Source of the DNA: Ruminiclostridium cellobioparum subsp. termitidis CT1112
GTDB lineage: Bacteria > Bacillota > Clostridia > Acetivibrionales > DSM-1351
DNA length: 64,000 nt
Assembly: GCF_000350485.1 (NCBI RefSeq)
Contig: NZ_AORV01000031.1
Location: forward strand, 163,254-227,253
Direction: 5' to 3'
Shown in pieces: positions 45,314 through 53,736 of the stretch (position 1 is the first letter of the stretch; the number at the start of each line of letters is the position of its first letter). A program made the position numbers and the translations under genes. The notes under the pieces are model-generated. The model had not been told where the DNA came from. It did no database searches and was given only the letters and a program-made list of their open reading frames with translations.

Positions 45314-46006
45314 ATGTTGGATTCAATTTTTCCTGTTTCGGCTTCGGGTGATACCCTTACACTTTCGGGTGTGCTTGCGGCTTTAGGAGCAGCACTTATA
45401 CTGGGGCTGATCGTCAGCCTTGCATATATAGGAACTCACAAGAGGGAAGGTTACTCCGCAGGATTTACCATCACCTTGATCATGCTTCCTGCAATAATAT
45501 CAATAATAATAATGCTCATAGGCAACAATGTTGCCAGAGCCTTCAGTCTGGCCGGTGCCTTCAGTTTGATCAGGTTCAGAAGCGCTCCCGGAGATCCCAA
45601 GGATATAGCCTATGTATTTTTTTCCCTGGCAGTGGGCCTGGCCTGTGGAATGGGTTATCTTGCCTACGGAACAATATTTGTAATTGTGCTCTGTCTGGTG
45701 ATGGCTCTGCTTCATAATTTTAAATTCGGCAATCCGGGAAATGCCTGTATGCTGCTCAAAATCACAATACCGGAGGATCTGAATTTTCAAGGGCTGTTTG
45801 ATGACATTCTGGAGCGCTACACCACTTCCTGGAATATGAAACGTGTTAAAACCACAGATTTCGGTACGATCTTTGAAATTGTATATATAATCAATTTGAA
45901 ATCGGTAAATGAACAGAAGCAATTCATAGATGAATTGAGATGCAGAAACGGTAACCTGAATATATCCCTTACCCTGAAGGAATATGAAGACAGGGTTGCA
46001 GTATAA
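45314..46006 (+). CDS. DUF4956 membrane protein
   Basis: This 230-aa protein has four membrane helices in the first 135 residues (LAALGAALILGLIVSLAYI; LIMLPAIISIIIMLIG) with the conserved AFSLAGAFSLIRFRSAPGDP segment. A cytoplasmic C-terminal domain of about 90 residues follows. DUF4956 proteins regularly accompany VTC-domain proteins, so the pair may form a membrane complex that makes or moves a polymer. Molecular function is unknown. Confidence 0.83.
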   Translation: MLDSIFPVSASGDTLTLSGVLAALGAALILGLIVSLAYIGTHKREGYSAGFTITLIMLPAIISIIIMLIGNNVARAFSLAGAFSLIRFRSAPGDPKDIAYVFFSLAVGLACGMGYLAYGTIFVIVLCLVMALLHNFKFGNPGNACMLLKITIPEDLNFQGLFDDILERYTTSWNMKRVKTTDFGTIFEIVYIINLKSVNEQKQFIDELRCRNGNLNISLTLKEYEDRVAV

Positions 46007-46042
46007 AAAACTCACTTTTTCTCAAACGGATAAAAATGGAGT

Positions 46043-47641
46043 CTATCTTTCTCCTGTATCGGCATATAATAGCATTTGATTTCTGACCATCTCTGCAAGT
46101 ACAGGAGAAACCTGTTCCAAATGCCGTAAGACTATGCGCTGTGTATTAGGCTGGGCTTCCACAAGTCCTGACGCAATATTATCCACAAAGCTCTTCTTCT
46201 CTGCTGATGAAAAGGATTCATACTTCTGAGTAGCTTGTGTAAAATCATCCGAATCCGGGATTTCGGCACGCATAATTTCACCATCGATATATCTGCCGTT
46301 TCCACTGGATACCATAGATGCAGGAGACCAGTTGGGCTGTTTGTTGACGGGGATATTACGATAATCGGGACCCAGCCGGTGACGCTGTGCATCCGAATAA
46401 ATAAATGTGCGTCCCTGCAATATCTTGTCATCTGAGAATTCCAGCCCGGGAAGGAGATTTGCCGGATTAAGGGCCAATTTTTCAACCTGCTCGGCATAAT
46501 TGTCCGGATTGCGGTTTAAAACCATCCGCCCTACGGGTAAAGAGGGAAATTGGGCTTCGTCCCACAACTTGGTATCGTCCAAAGGATCAAACGGAAGTGT
46601 CTTTGCATCTTCGGGATCCATCAGTTGTACGCGCAGCTCGTATTCGACAGCCTTGCCTTGTGCAATGCTGTCATATAGGTCGCTCCCTGCAATGTTCGGG
46701 TCTTTGCATGCCAGTTGCTGGGCCTCCTGCCGATCAATGAACTCTTGTCCAGCCATGGGAATCCAGATGTATTTTACATAGCGCCGAACTCCTTGCGCGT
46801 TCCGCCAGACATAGGTGCTCACACTATACCCCCGGATATGTCGCAAGCTTTTGACTGTTCCCAAATCCGAAAAAAACCATATAAGCATATTGGTTGTCTC
46901 GGGATATTTGGCAAACAGACTCCAAAACCTATCCGGATCAGCCAGATTATTCACCGGAGAGGGAGAAAGATGGCTGATGACATCCGGCACACGAATGGCA
47001 TCGCGTACAAAAAAAACAGGGAGATGGTTACAGAGCAGATCGAAGAATCCCCCATCGGTATAAAATCTGGTGCTGAACCCTCGAACATTTCTTAAGGTGT
47101 CCGGTGTTCCCTGATTGCTTGACGCCAGGGAGAAGCGCACCGCCACCGGCACCTGTTGACCTGGCGTTTGCAAAAACCCGGCTTTGGTATATTCCTGCAT
47201 CGAGTGAGTTGTGTAAAAATACCCGAAAGCACCATATCCTTTTGTATGTAAGCGCCGCGCCAGCGTGGTGGAGAATACAAAGGTCTCCAGAGTTTCATGC
47301 AGAGCGGTGTCCTGCACAAGGACAGGACCCCGCACACCCACTGTCTGCGAATGGGCTACATCCGAGTCCACTGTTTCTGCCGGCGTTACGTTTTGACTGT
47401 ATGTCCCGGCAGCCATCGGCTTACTGATCATATAAGCATTCGAAGGGGCTACATCCGAGCTCCCTGTTTTTGCGGGCATTGCGCTTGGGTGGGATTCCTC
47501 AGCAGTCATCGGCTGCCCGTTCTTATGAGCGCCCGGATAAGGCGATTGAGATTGATTGCGCTTAATCTGCTCGTTTTGTCTGCTGGACGAGCGTCTGGCA
47601 TTCTCTTTCTCTAATTGAAACCATCCGTTATTGTTATCCAT
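46043..47641 (-). CDS. Heme catalase with unusual N-terminal extension
   Basis: This monofunctional heme catalase breaks hydrogen peroxide into water and oxygen. The catalytic His is about 132 (LHTKGYGAFGYF), the distal Asn about 205 (DLLCNHLPVFF) and the heme-ligand Tyr about 415 (RTFIYSDAQRHRLG). Around the distal Asn, the usual GNNTP is changed to CNHLP. The first 100 residues replace the normal short arm with a Ser/Pro/Ala-rich region containing two related ~32-residue segments (PAKTGSSDVAPS and PAETVDSDVAHS). A GGAGGG site precedes the ATG. It is alone on its strand; I see no convincing PerR box upstream. Confidence 0.9.
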   Translation of the reverse strand: MDNNNGWFQLEKENARRSSSRQNEQIKRNQSQSPYPGAHKNGQPMTAEESHPSAMPAKTGSSDVAPSNAYMISKPMAAGTYSQNVTPAETVDSDVAHSQTVGVRGPVLVQDTALHETLETFVFSTTLARRLHTKGYGAFGYFYTTHSMQEYTKAGFLQTPGQQVPVAVRFSLASSNQGTPDTLRNVRGFSTRFYTDGGFFDLLCNHLPVFFVRDAIRVPDVISHLSPSPVNNLADPDRFWSLFAKYPETTNMLIWFFSDLGTVKSLRHIRGYSVSTYVWRNAQGVRRYVKYIWIPMAGQEFIDRQEAQQLACKDPNIAGSDLYDSIAQGKAVEYELRVQLMDPEDAKTLPFDPLDDTKLWDEAQFPSLPVGRMVLNRNPDNYAEQVEKLALNPANLLPGLEFSDDKILQGRTFIYSDAQRHRLGPDYRNIPVNKQPNWSPASMVSSGNGRYIDGEIMRAEIPDSDDFTQATQKYESFSSAEKKSFVDNIASGLVEAQPNTQRIVLRHLEQVSPVLAEMVRNQMLLYADTGER

Positions 47642-47932
47642 TTATGAGCCCTCCAAATCATACCAAAAGCATGATAATAATATAAATACTAAATACAATA
47701 TATTCATAATCCTTAAAAATAATACCATCACACCTGCATTCTTCAATTTTCTACAAACCGGCATGGCTTCACCATGCCACAGATACTGTCAAGCTGACGA
47801 TAAATTCTCTTTTCAGGATTAAAAAATCATAAATTTTCTAAAGAATATATTTCTTGCAAATTGAAAAAAATAACTGTGAGGTGTTTTAATATCACCTTCC
47901 GATACTTACAAAGCATTCAAGGAGAGAAAAAC

Positions 47933-48085
47933 ATGGCTAAAAAAGGAATGAGGAGGCCTGACCCTTCAGAACCTCATGGAACAGAAAGCAACCATTCACA
48001 ACATTTTCAAAAGAATGATGTCAGACCGGTTCCTGAGATACAGGGAAAGGCTAAGACAGGAAATAAAAAAGCAGGTCTCATATAG
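47933..48085 (+). CDS. Small basic hypothetical protein, 50 aa
   Basis: The ATG at 47933 has a clear CAAGGAGAG ribosome site. The 50-aa product starts MAKKGMRRPDPSEPHGTESN, is hydrophilic, Lys/His/Pro-rich and has no Cys or membrane segment. A terminator follows at once. It looks like a real small conserved protein of clostridia, but I cannot name its function. It lies between the catalase and the hemerythrin genes. Confidence 0.6.
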   Translation: MAKKGMRRPDPSEPHGTESNHSQHFQKNDVRPVPEIQGKAKTGNKKAGLI

Positions 48086-48106
48086 TCAAATAGGCAATAA
48101 GCAAAG

Positions 48107-48141
48107 AGAAAAGACATTTCCTCCCGGGTTATGTCTTTTCT
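48107..48141 (+). terminator. Terminator of the 50-aa gene
   Basis: AGAAAAGACAT (48107-48117) and ATGTCTTTTCT (48131-48141) form an 11-bp stem, followed by TTATTTAAAA, 22 nt past the stop. It may also serve the convergent hemerythrin gene. Confidence 0.7.
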
Positions 48142-48173
48142 TTATTTAAAATAGAAATCCCCCTTAACGGAAA

Positions 48174-48596
48174 TTATTTATCCCGGTAAAATTTTATGTA
48201 GTGGGACTCTTCCCTGTCTATTCTCTTTTCTATAACGCTGAACACCCTGTCAGATTCACTTGCAAAGGAGTCAGGGCTGGCACTGATCTTTGATCTTGTG
48301 TTGAACCTTTCCTTATATGCCATAAAAGTTTCACTGATAGTGCCCATTTCATCAATATAGGCTCTTGCGGTATTCCTGACTTCTTCCGATTGACTGTTCA
48401 ACAGTTCGGGATACATGAATTTATCTTCAGTGCTGAGGTGGATCTTGAGCTTTCCGGCAAGGGTGTTAATCATTATTGCCAGCTCATTTGCTTTGGCCTC
48501 CAGCCGGCCTTCTGCAACAAGATTCCTTATATTGTTTATAATTTCGCCTATTTCTTCATGCTGTCTTTTTAAAGATTCAATATTAACCATAACCAT
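48174..48596 (-). CDS. Hemerythrin-domain protein
   Basis: This 140-aa four-helix protein has the spaced His/Glu residues of HHE hemerythrins: LKRQHEEIGEII (first His), KIHLSTEDKFMYPEL (middle HxxxE) and EESHYIKFYRDK near the end. It probably holds a di-iron site that binds oxygen or nitric oxide. Its promoter region contains the perfect TGTGA-N6-TCACA palindrome at 48651-48666, centred about 62 bp before the ATG, so Crp/Fnr control is likely. It follows the DUF438 operon on the same strand. Confidence 0.85.
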   Translation of the reverse strand: MVMVNIESLKRQHEEIGEIINNIRNLVAEGRLEAKANELAIMINTLAGKLKIHLSTEDKFMYPELLNSQSEEVRNTARAYIDEMGTISETFMAYKERFNTRSKISASPDSFASESDRVFSVIEKRIDREESHYIKFYRDK

Positions 48597-48641
48597 ATCA
48601 CTCCTGTTAATTAATTTATGATAATTTTACCTTGGAAGTAA

Positions 48642-48675
48642 AAAATAAACTGTGAGTAAAGTCACAGTTTATTTT
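48642..48675 (-). promoter_or_regulatory. CRP/FNR-type palindrome, also a possible terminator
   Basis: AAAATAAACTGTGA (48642-48655) and TCACAGTTTATTTT (48662-48675) are perfect inverted arms around GTAAAG. The core TGTGA-N6-TCACA equals the CRP-type consensus. It lies between the DUF438 gene (22 nt past its stop) and the hemerythrin gene. The minus-strand tail TTATTTTTTAC lets the same hairpin act as terminator of the upstream operon, so it may do both. Confidence 0.65.
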
Positions 48676-48696
48676 TTATCTCAGTAATTTTCATTA

Positions 48697-49929
48697 TCAG
48701 CCCTCGGATACAAGGCGCTTTTCTCCGGTTATTTCCTGTATCGGCTTGATATCCTGTGTAAATTCCAGAGTTCCAAGGAATTCACCCTTTTCATTCCTCA
48801 CTGCGAAATACCTGATATATACATATCTGCTTCCCATCTTGATCCAGAAGTCCTCATTGTCCTTCTTTCCGGATTTCAGATCTTCAACGATACCTTCCAC
48901 TATATGAACGCTTGCAGGTGGATGACAGTTTTTTACCTCTCTTCCGATAATGGTCTTGGGCCTTGCAAATATCCTATCTTTTCCCTGGGTAAAATATTTT
49001 ACATAGCCATCCTTATCCACAAAGGTTATATCCACAGGCAGGGTGTTGAGCATGGCATTGATTTCTTCCGGCATTAATATTCCTGCATCAAACTTTACAT
49101 ACCCGTCATGTGCAGGCTGTTCGCCTTCACTTTTTGCTTTCTGCTCCACATTTACCTTGACGGGCTGCCATTTTGAGTTGGGTTCTACCATGCAGTAGCC
49201 TATTTCGGAACTGGCTTCCTGGATTTTCAGCCATTCGTCCTCGGCCAGTGTGTCAAGCACCATCGGGAAAAGAATATTCTCCTCTTTAAAAATCATTTCC
49301 GTGATCCTGTTACAAGCCTCTCCTGCTTTCTGAACAATCTCATCCCTGTTGTTTCCGTCCTGTGTCAAAGCCTTAAGTATATCTTTTACCGAAGCTCTTA
49401 TTTCATCATCCACTCCCCACATAACCTTTGGAGGAGCAGTTATTCCATACTTCTCCATGAAGGGGAACAGAAGATTTTCCTTTCTGGAATAATGTTTATC
49501 GATCTCCCACAGCTTCTTAAAGTCCCCGGTCAGAAGCTTTATGCTTTCGTCACTGCCAGCGCTGCCATATTCCTCAATGTGTTTCTTGATCCTGTCATTT
49601 ACCAGGGTTTCAATCTTTCTGTTCTCCAGCTTGAATATGTGCACCGGATGGCCCGGAATCTCCTCCGGCTTCTGAGGCCGGTGTATCTCTTCGATAGAAC
49701 CTTTAAAAACCGCCGCATGCACGTCGCACAGGTTTTGGATCTCCTGAACGGGCATTCCCTCCATTATGAGCGCCTGTTCCATTTCGGATATCTCTGTTGG
49801 AGAAATCCCCTTTATAAGTTCTTCAAATCTGGCCTTGACCTCATCAACAGATTTGCCGTGGTGAAGCTCCATAATTATTTCCTTTAAAACCTTTTGCCTG
49901 TATTCACGATTATTTATGAACTCACTCAT
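48697..49929 (-). CDS. DUF438/hemerythrin/PAS protein
   Basis: This 410-aa cytoplasmic protein has three parts: an N-terminal DUF438 region (about 1-70; EIIMELHHGKSVDEVKARFEE), a hemerythrin HHE domain (about 85-245; IDKHYSRKENLLFPFMEKYG, FKEENILFPMVLD), and a C-terminal PAS domain (about 285-395; VDITFVDKDGYVKYFTQG). The combination suggests sensing of oxygen, NO or redox state. It follows the DUF1858 gene by 11 bp in an operon with ScdA/Ric and FprA, which supports a role in nitrosative or oxidative stress. Confidence 0.85.
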   Translation of the reverse strand: MSEFINNREYRQKVLKEIIMELHHGKSVDEVKARFEELIKGISPTEISEMEQALIMEGMPVQEIQNLCDVHAAVFKGSIEEIHRPQKPEEIPGHPVHIFKLENRKIETLVNDRIKKHIEEYGSAGSDESIKLLTGDFKKLWEIDKHYSRKENLLFPFMEKYGITAPPKVMWGVDDEIRASVKDILKALTQDGNNRDEIVQKAGEACNRITEMIFKEENILFPMVLDTLAEDEWLKIQEASSEIGYCMVEPNSKWQPVKVNVEQKAKSEGEQPAHDGYVKFDAGILMPEEINAMLNTLPVDITFVDKDGYVKYFTQGKDRIFARPKTIIGREVKNCHPPASVHIVEGIVEDLKSGKKDNEDFWIKMGSRYVYIRYFAVRNEKGEFLGTLEFTQDIKPIQEITGEKRLVSEG

Positions 49930-49940
49930 AAAAAAACCTC

Positions 49941-50168
49941 CTACTCCTTAATACTGAATCCTTTGTTTTCCAATTCCCTCTTAATTCTTCCCAAATCTAT
50001 GCCTTTCATAACAGCACCTTTGGGAATTGTCATAAATCTTCCTGCCGTGTTCAGCATGGCAGGGTTGGTTATCTGGTCAAAACCAAGCTCCCTGAGAACC
50101 TCTATCACTTCCGGATTTTCCTTGCACAGGTCATGTACAGACTTATTCAGGTCTATAACTTTTTCCAT
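49941..50168 (-). CDS. DUF1858 protein
   Basis: This 75-aa protein starts EKVIDLNKSVHDLCKENPEV and has FDQITNPAMLNTAGRFMTIPKGA, the DUF1858 signature. The domain also forms the N-terminal part of ScdA/Ric iron-repair proteins, where it is followed by a hemerythrin domain. Here it is a stand-alone gene next to both. A GGGAGGTTACTTG site precedes it. It probably acts with them. Confidence 0.85.
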   Translation of the reverse strand: MEKVIDLNKSVHDLCKENPEVIEVLRELGFDQITNPAMLNTAGRFMTIPKGAVMKGIDLGRIKRELENKGFSIKE

Positions 50169-50187
50169 ATTTCAAGTAACCTCCCTT

Positions 50188-50886
50188 TCATAATTCATAT
50201 CTCTTGAACAAAATATTGTTTTCAAGGTGAATGTGCTGGAACAGGTCGCCTTCCAGCTCCTGGAGCATTGAATAGGCCTTTTCAAAGGTTCTGCAGCCGT
50301 CTTCCGGAACTGAGTAATCCGCAGTTATTTTTCTCAGTTCCTTTAGAATATCTCCCGCACCCTCATGCTCCCCCTCGGTTTCCTTCATAACCCTGTTTAT
50401 TTCCCCGGCAAGTTTGTCGGAAGGACCTGCTTCGTACTTATTTATGAGAGGAAACAACAGTTCCTCCTCTTTGATAAGGTGCTGCTCCAGTTCAGTCCTG
50501 AGTCCGTTAAACAGCTTATGAACCCTGAACAGCTCCCGGTGATTGGACCCGTGCGCTCTCAGTATCTTTGCGGTCAGTTCTCCGGTTTCAGGCAATGCCT
50601 TCTGCAAGTAAGCATGATGGGTAGCCACAATATATCCGATAAGCTCATCAGATTTCATTTCACGGAAATTTACCCTTTTGGTCAGTTCCCTTGTTTCAAA
50701 ACTGGCCTCTTCAAGCTTTTGCAGCACTTCGGCTTCGTCCAGCTGCTGCTCCTGTATTGCTGCGGCCAGAGGCCTGTTTCCTCCGCAGCAGAAATCAATA
50801 TTATACTTTCTGAAAATTTCACTTGCTTTGGGAAGTACTGCAACAATTTCACCTATGCTTTGAGATGTATTAATACTTGTCAGCAT
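50188..50886 (-). CDS. ScdA/YtfE-type iron-sulfur repair di-iron protein
   Basis: This 232-aa protein repairs iron-sulfur clusters damaged by nitric oxide or peroxide. The N-terminal ScdA_N part carries YNIDFCCGGNRPL with the conserved Cys pair. The hemerythrin domain (about 75-230) has ATHHAYLQKALPE, LIKEEELLFPLI, EGEHEGAGDILKE and HIHLENNILFKR, which supply the di-iron His/Glu ligands. The start at 50886 is used because AAAGGAGGAGA lies just upstream; the longer frame reads through the ribosome site. It is 45 bp downstream of fprA. Confidence 0.9.
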   Translation of the reverse strand: MLTSINTSQSIGEIVAVLPKASEIFRKYNIDFCCGGNRPLAAAIQEQQLDEAEVLQKLEEASFETRELTKRVNFREMKSDELIGYIVATHHAYLQKALPETGELTAKILRAHGSNHRELFRVHKLFNGLRTELEQHLIKEEELLFPLINKYEAGPSDKLAGEINRVMKETEGEHEGAGDILKELRKITADYSVPEDGCRTFEKAYSMLQELEGDLFQHIHLENNILFKRYEL

Positions 50887-50931
50887 TTGTCTCCTCCTTT
50901 TCAATCACATTTTATTTTTCGCCGGATTTAC

Positions 50932-52161
50932 TTAATTTGAATTTACCAGTTCCGCAAAAACGCTTCCGGCCTTTTCTGCGGTTTCCATGCCCTCTTCCCT
51001 GTCAAACTTCACTCTTAAGGGGAATAACTGTTCATCAACTCCGATTGTCCCTACAAGGTAATTCTGATTTACAACCTTGAAGCCTGCCTCTGCAAGATAA
51101 TTCTCAATATGCATAATGGCTTCGCCGCTCCAGCCGTACGATCCGAATGCGGCAGCGAATTTACCCCCGGCAGAAGGGATTCCCTTTAATTCCTTCAACA
51201 GCTCCTCAATACATCCCACCATATCGGCATACTTTGTGGAACTGCCTGCCAGAAGCCCGTCGGATTCTTTAATTACCTCGGTTACTTCCTTTATATCAGC
51301 GCTTTTCAGATTGAAAACCGAGGTTGCTATTCCGTTATCTTCAAGCCCCTTTACCAATCTTTGGGCTACCTTTGCGGTGTTTCCGGTCATTGTGGAATAT
51401 ACAACGGCCACTTTCTTTGTCTTATTATTCCCGGAGTCCTTGCTCATATCATCATAAAGCTTAATAAATGAAGCAGCATTTTCACGGAGGATATACCCAT
51501 GGGAAGGGGCAATCATCTCTATCTCAAGAGTACTTATCTTATCCAGCATATCTCTTACATATGGTCTGTGGGGTGCCATAATCAGTTTGTAATAAACCTT
51601 GAAGTCCTCCAGATACTCACCCTGGGCCAGGTCATTGAATAATTCTCCGGCAGCGATATGGGTGCTGAAAATGTCACAGGGAAACAGTGTCTTATCTTCC
51701 TCAGAATAGGTGATCATTGTCTCCTCAGTATGAAGGTAAGGTGTTTCAAAGAATTTCAGGGTCCTGCCTCCTATGTCAAGGCTGTCTCCATCCCTGACAA
51801 TTACAAACTCCCTATGGTGCAGTCTGAACATATCGTTGAGCAGCTGGCTGCCAAGATCCGTAGTCACGATTTTTGCCTTTTTCGCTTTTGCTGCAAGTGC
51901 CGGCAATGCACCTGCATGATCAGGCTCTACATGATTTATCACTATATACTCTATGGCCTCTGGATTTATCAGTTTTATCAGGTTATCCACATATTCCCTG
52001 CCGAAGGCTATGTCCACCGTATCGATTACCGTGGGCTTATCTGTCATGAGCAGATAGCTGTTATAGGTCGTTCCACTTTCAAGTATGAGCCTGTGAAAAG
52101 GGACTTTTCTGTCGTCAACCTTTCCGACCCAGTATACTTTATCATTTATTTGTACACTCAT
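50932..52161 (-). CDS. fprA: Flavodiiron protein (FprA, A-type flavoprotein)
   Basis: This 409-aa cytoplasmic enzyme reduces oxygen to water and/or NO to nitrous oxide, protecting anaerobes. The N-terminal beta-lactamase-fold domain has the di-iron motif HVEPDHAG (His77, Glu79, Asp81), LHTEETMI, PCDIFSTH and PSHGYIL. The C-terminal flavodoxin domain (about 250-400) starts KVAVVYSTMTGNTAK. Electrons probably come from rubredoxin; a rubredoxin gene is at 62.4 kb. It heads the operon with ScdA/Ric, DUF1858 and DUF438. A CRP-like site lies about 100 bp upstream. Confidence 0.93.
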   Translation of the reverse strand: MSVQINDKVYWVGKVDDRKVPFHRLILESGTTYNSYLLMTDKPTVIDTVDIAFGREYVDNLIKLINPEAIEYIVINHVEPDHAGALPALAAKAKKAKIVTTDLGSQLLNDMFRLHHREFVIVRDGDSLDIGGRTLKFFETPYLHTEETMITYSEEDKTLFPCDIFSTHIAAGELFNDLAQGEYLEDFKVYYKLIMAPHRPYVRDMLDKISTLEIEMIAPSHGYILRENAASFIKLYDDMSKDSGNNKTKKVAVVYSTMTGNTAKVAQRLVKGLEDNGIATSVFNLKSADIKEVTEVIKESDGLLAGSSTKYADMVGCIEELLKELKGIPSAGGKFAAAFGSYGWSGEAIMHIENYLAEAGFKVVNQNYLVGTIGVDEQLFPLRVKFDREEGMETAEKAGSVFAELVNSN

Positions 52162-52257
52162 AATTTCAATACCTCCTGCATTTATATTTATTATATTGTT
52201 TATTTGATCTGGTTTTCCTTTGATGTGTTAAGGATACAACAGGATTGGAAATAAAAC

Positions 52258-52273
52258 TGTGACTGGAATCATA
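52258..52273 (-). promoter_or_regulatory. CRP/FNR-like site upstream of fprA
   Basis: TGTGA-CTGGAA-TCATA at 52258-52273 differs from TGTGA-N6-TCACA by one base, about 97-112 bp upstream of the fprA ATG. It resembles the perfect site near the hemerythrin gene. An overlapping GGAAT-CATA-ATTCC palindrome is also present. Confidence 0.5.
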
Positions 52274-52302
52274 ATTCCAAAAAATTTTAAAAGAAGTAAT
52301 AA

Positions 52303-52345
52303 GGGAGTACAGTAAAATGAATTCCCTTCATTTTACTGTACTCCC
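52303..52345 (-). terminator. Strong terminator of the second sugar ABC operon
   Basis: A perfect 19-bp stem (52303-52321 with 52327-52345) and a 5-nt loop lie 24 nt past the binding-protein stop. The minus strand then reads TTATTACTTCTTTT. Confidence 0.85.
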
Positions 52346-52368
52346 TGTATAAAAACCTTTTATATCTG

Positions 52369-53688
52369 TTATTTTGCAGCCCCAAGCTGCGGCCATACGG
52401 TTTCAATTTCCTGGATAGCCTTATCCTTCGTGTATGTTTTAGCTATGTATCCCTGCATAATCTCACCAAACTTCTGATGGAAACTGTCAAGTGAATAGTT
52501 TATGTACAGATCTCCTGCCTTGTTTGAAGCCAGATACGTCTTTAATTCATTTGTAATCTGCATATCAGGCATTGGTGCCTCCTTTATGGGAGGAATAACC
52601 TTTGCCACCTCTGAGAACCACTTTTTGCCGTAATCCGAAGTAAACAGCCAGTTATAAAGATCAAGCACATCCTGAAGCACCTTGGAATCCTTGTAAATTC
52701 TTGTTGCCTGGTCGGCTCCTGCTGTCAGAAAGGCATCCTTTGGATCCTCGGAGGTCGGATATCCTGTAAAGCCTATTTTGATATCGGGATTGATTTTCAC
52801 TATGTCAGCTTCTACCCAGGGTCCCTGTCCGACTATCATAGCTGCCTTTCCTGTGGCAAATGCGGCTATTTCGGCACTGAGATCGGTTTCCAGCGGCTTT
52901 GCATCGCCGTATTGCACAGATATATCAACAAATTTGAAGAAATTATCGTTAATAGCCGGGTAATCTTTAAATTTAGCTTCGCCTGCTATAAATTTGTTGA
53001 CCAGCCCGCCCACATCGTTCGGCTGCGCGGCATCAAAGAAGTGCATAAAGGCATGCTTGAATACCCACCATTCCTTGTAGCCGGTTGTGAAAGGCTGAAC
53101 ACCTGCCGCTTTAAGCTTTTCACATGCTGCTGAAAGTTCCGTTAAAGTCCTGGGTACTGTGATCCCGTTCTTTTCAAATATCTCCTTGTTATAAATCATG
53201 CCGAAAGTATTTGCTTTGATGGGGAAGCCGTATACCCTGCCATCATAGGACATATTGGCGCGTACTTCATCAGTCATGGCTTTTGCCAGAGGCTGATCGG
53301 TCAGGTCGGCCGAATATTCCGCATATGCCTTGATCTCACCGCCGGCCGTCGAGGCAAATACGTCGGGCATATCGCCTGAATTTATTTTTGCTTTAAGCAT
53401 TGTGGGGTAATCCGATTGAATTGTTTCTAGATTTATTGTGACGTTGGGCTTGACGCTTTTGTACTCTGCAATATATGCATTCATGGCATCTGCATATTCC
53501 GGACTGTTGACAAACAGCTTTATTGTGACAGGCTCAGCGTTATTATCCTGTGCTGAGGATTGTACTGCTGTCCCGGACGCTTTCGATCCTCCGGAAGCCT
53601 GTGCCTGTTCCCCGGCTTTACCGCAGCCGGCAAATATGCTGACAGTCATTAAAAGAGACATGGCTAAACATAAAATTCGCTTTTTCAT
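52369..53688 (-). CDS. Sugar-binding lipoprotein of ABC transporter 2
   Basis: This 439-aa family-1 solute-binding lipoprotein has a signal ending with the lipobox SIFAGCGK and a Gly/Ser/Ala linker, then the binding domain (VTIKLFVNSPEYADAM; VYGFPIKANTFGMIYN). The start at 53688 follows GGAGGAGAG by 8 nt. Unlike the first transporter, the binding protein is encoded last, after both permeases. With no ATPase gene, it probably uses a shared MsmK-type ATPase. The sugar is unknown. Confidence 0.9.
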   Translation of the reverse strand: MKKRILCLAMSLLMTVSIFAGCGKAGEQAQASGGSKASGTAVQSSAQDNNAEPVTIKLFVNSPEYADAMNAYIAEYKSVKPNVTINLETIQSDYPTMLKAKINSGDMPDVFASTAGGEIKAYAEYSADLTDQPLAKAMTDEVRANMSYDGRVYGFPIKANTFGMIYNKEIFEKNGITVPRTLTELSAACEKLKAAGVQPFTTGYKEWWVFKHAFMHFFDAAQPNDVGGLVNKFIAGEAKFKDYPAINDNFFKFVDISVQYGDAKPLETDLSAEIAAFATGKAAMIVGQGPWVEADIVKINPDIKIGFTGYPTSEDPKDAFLTAGADQATRIYKDSKVLQDVLDLYNWLFTSDYGKKWFSEVAKVIPPIKEAPMPDMQITNELKTYLASNKAGDLYINYSLDSFHQKFGEIMQGYIAKTYTKDKAIQEIETVWPQLGAAK

Positions 53689-53736
53689 TACTCTTCTCTC
53701 CTCCAAAAATTTTTTATTTAGACCTGAATACAGGTT

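Noticed and set aside
47642..47760. PerR box upstream of the catalase gene
   Set aside because: AT-rich repeats are present but none matches the spaced TTATAAT/ATTATAA pattern well enough.
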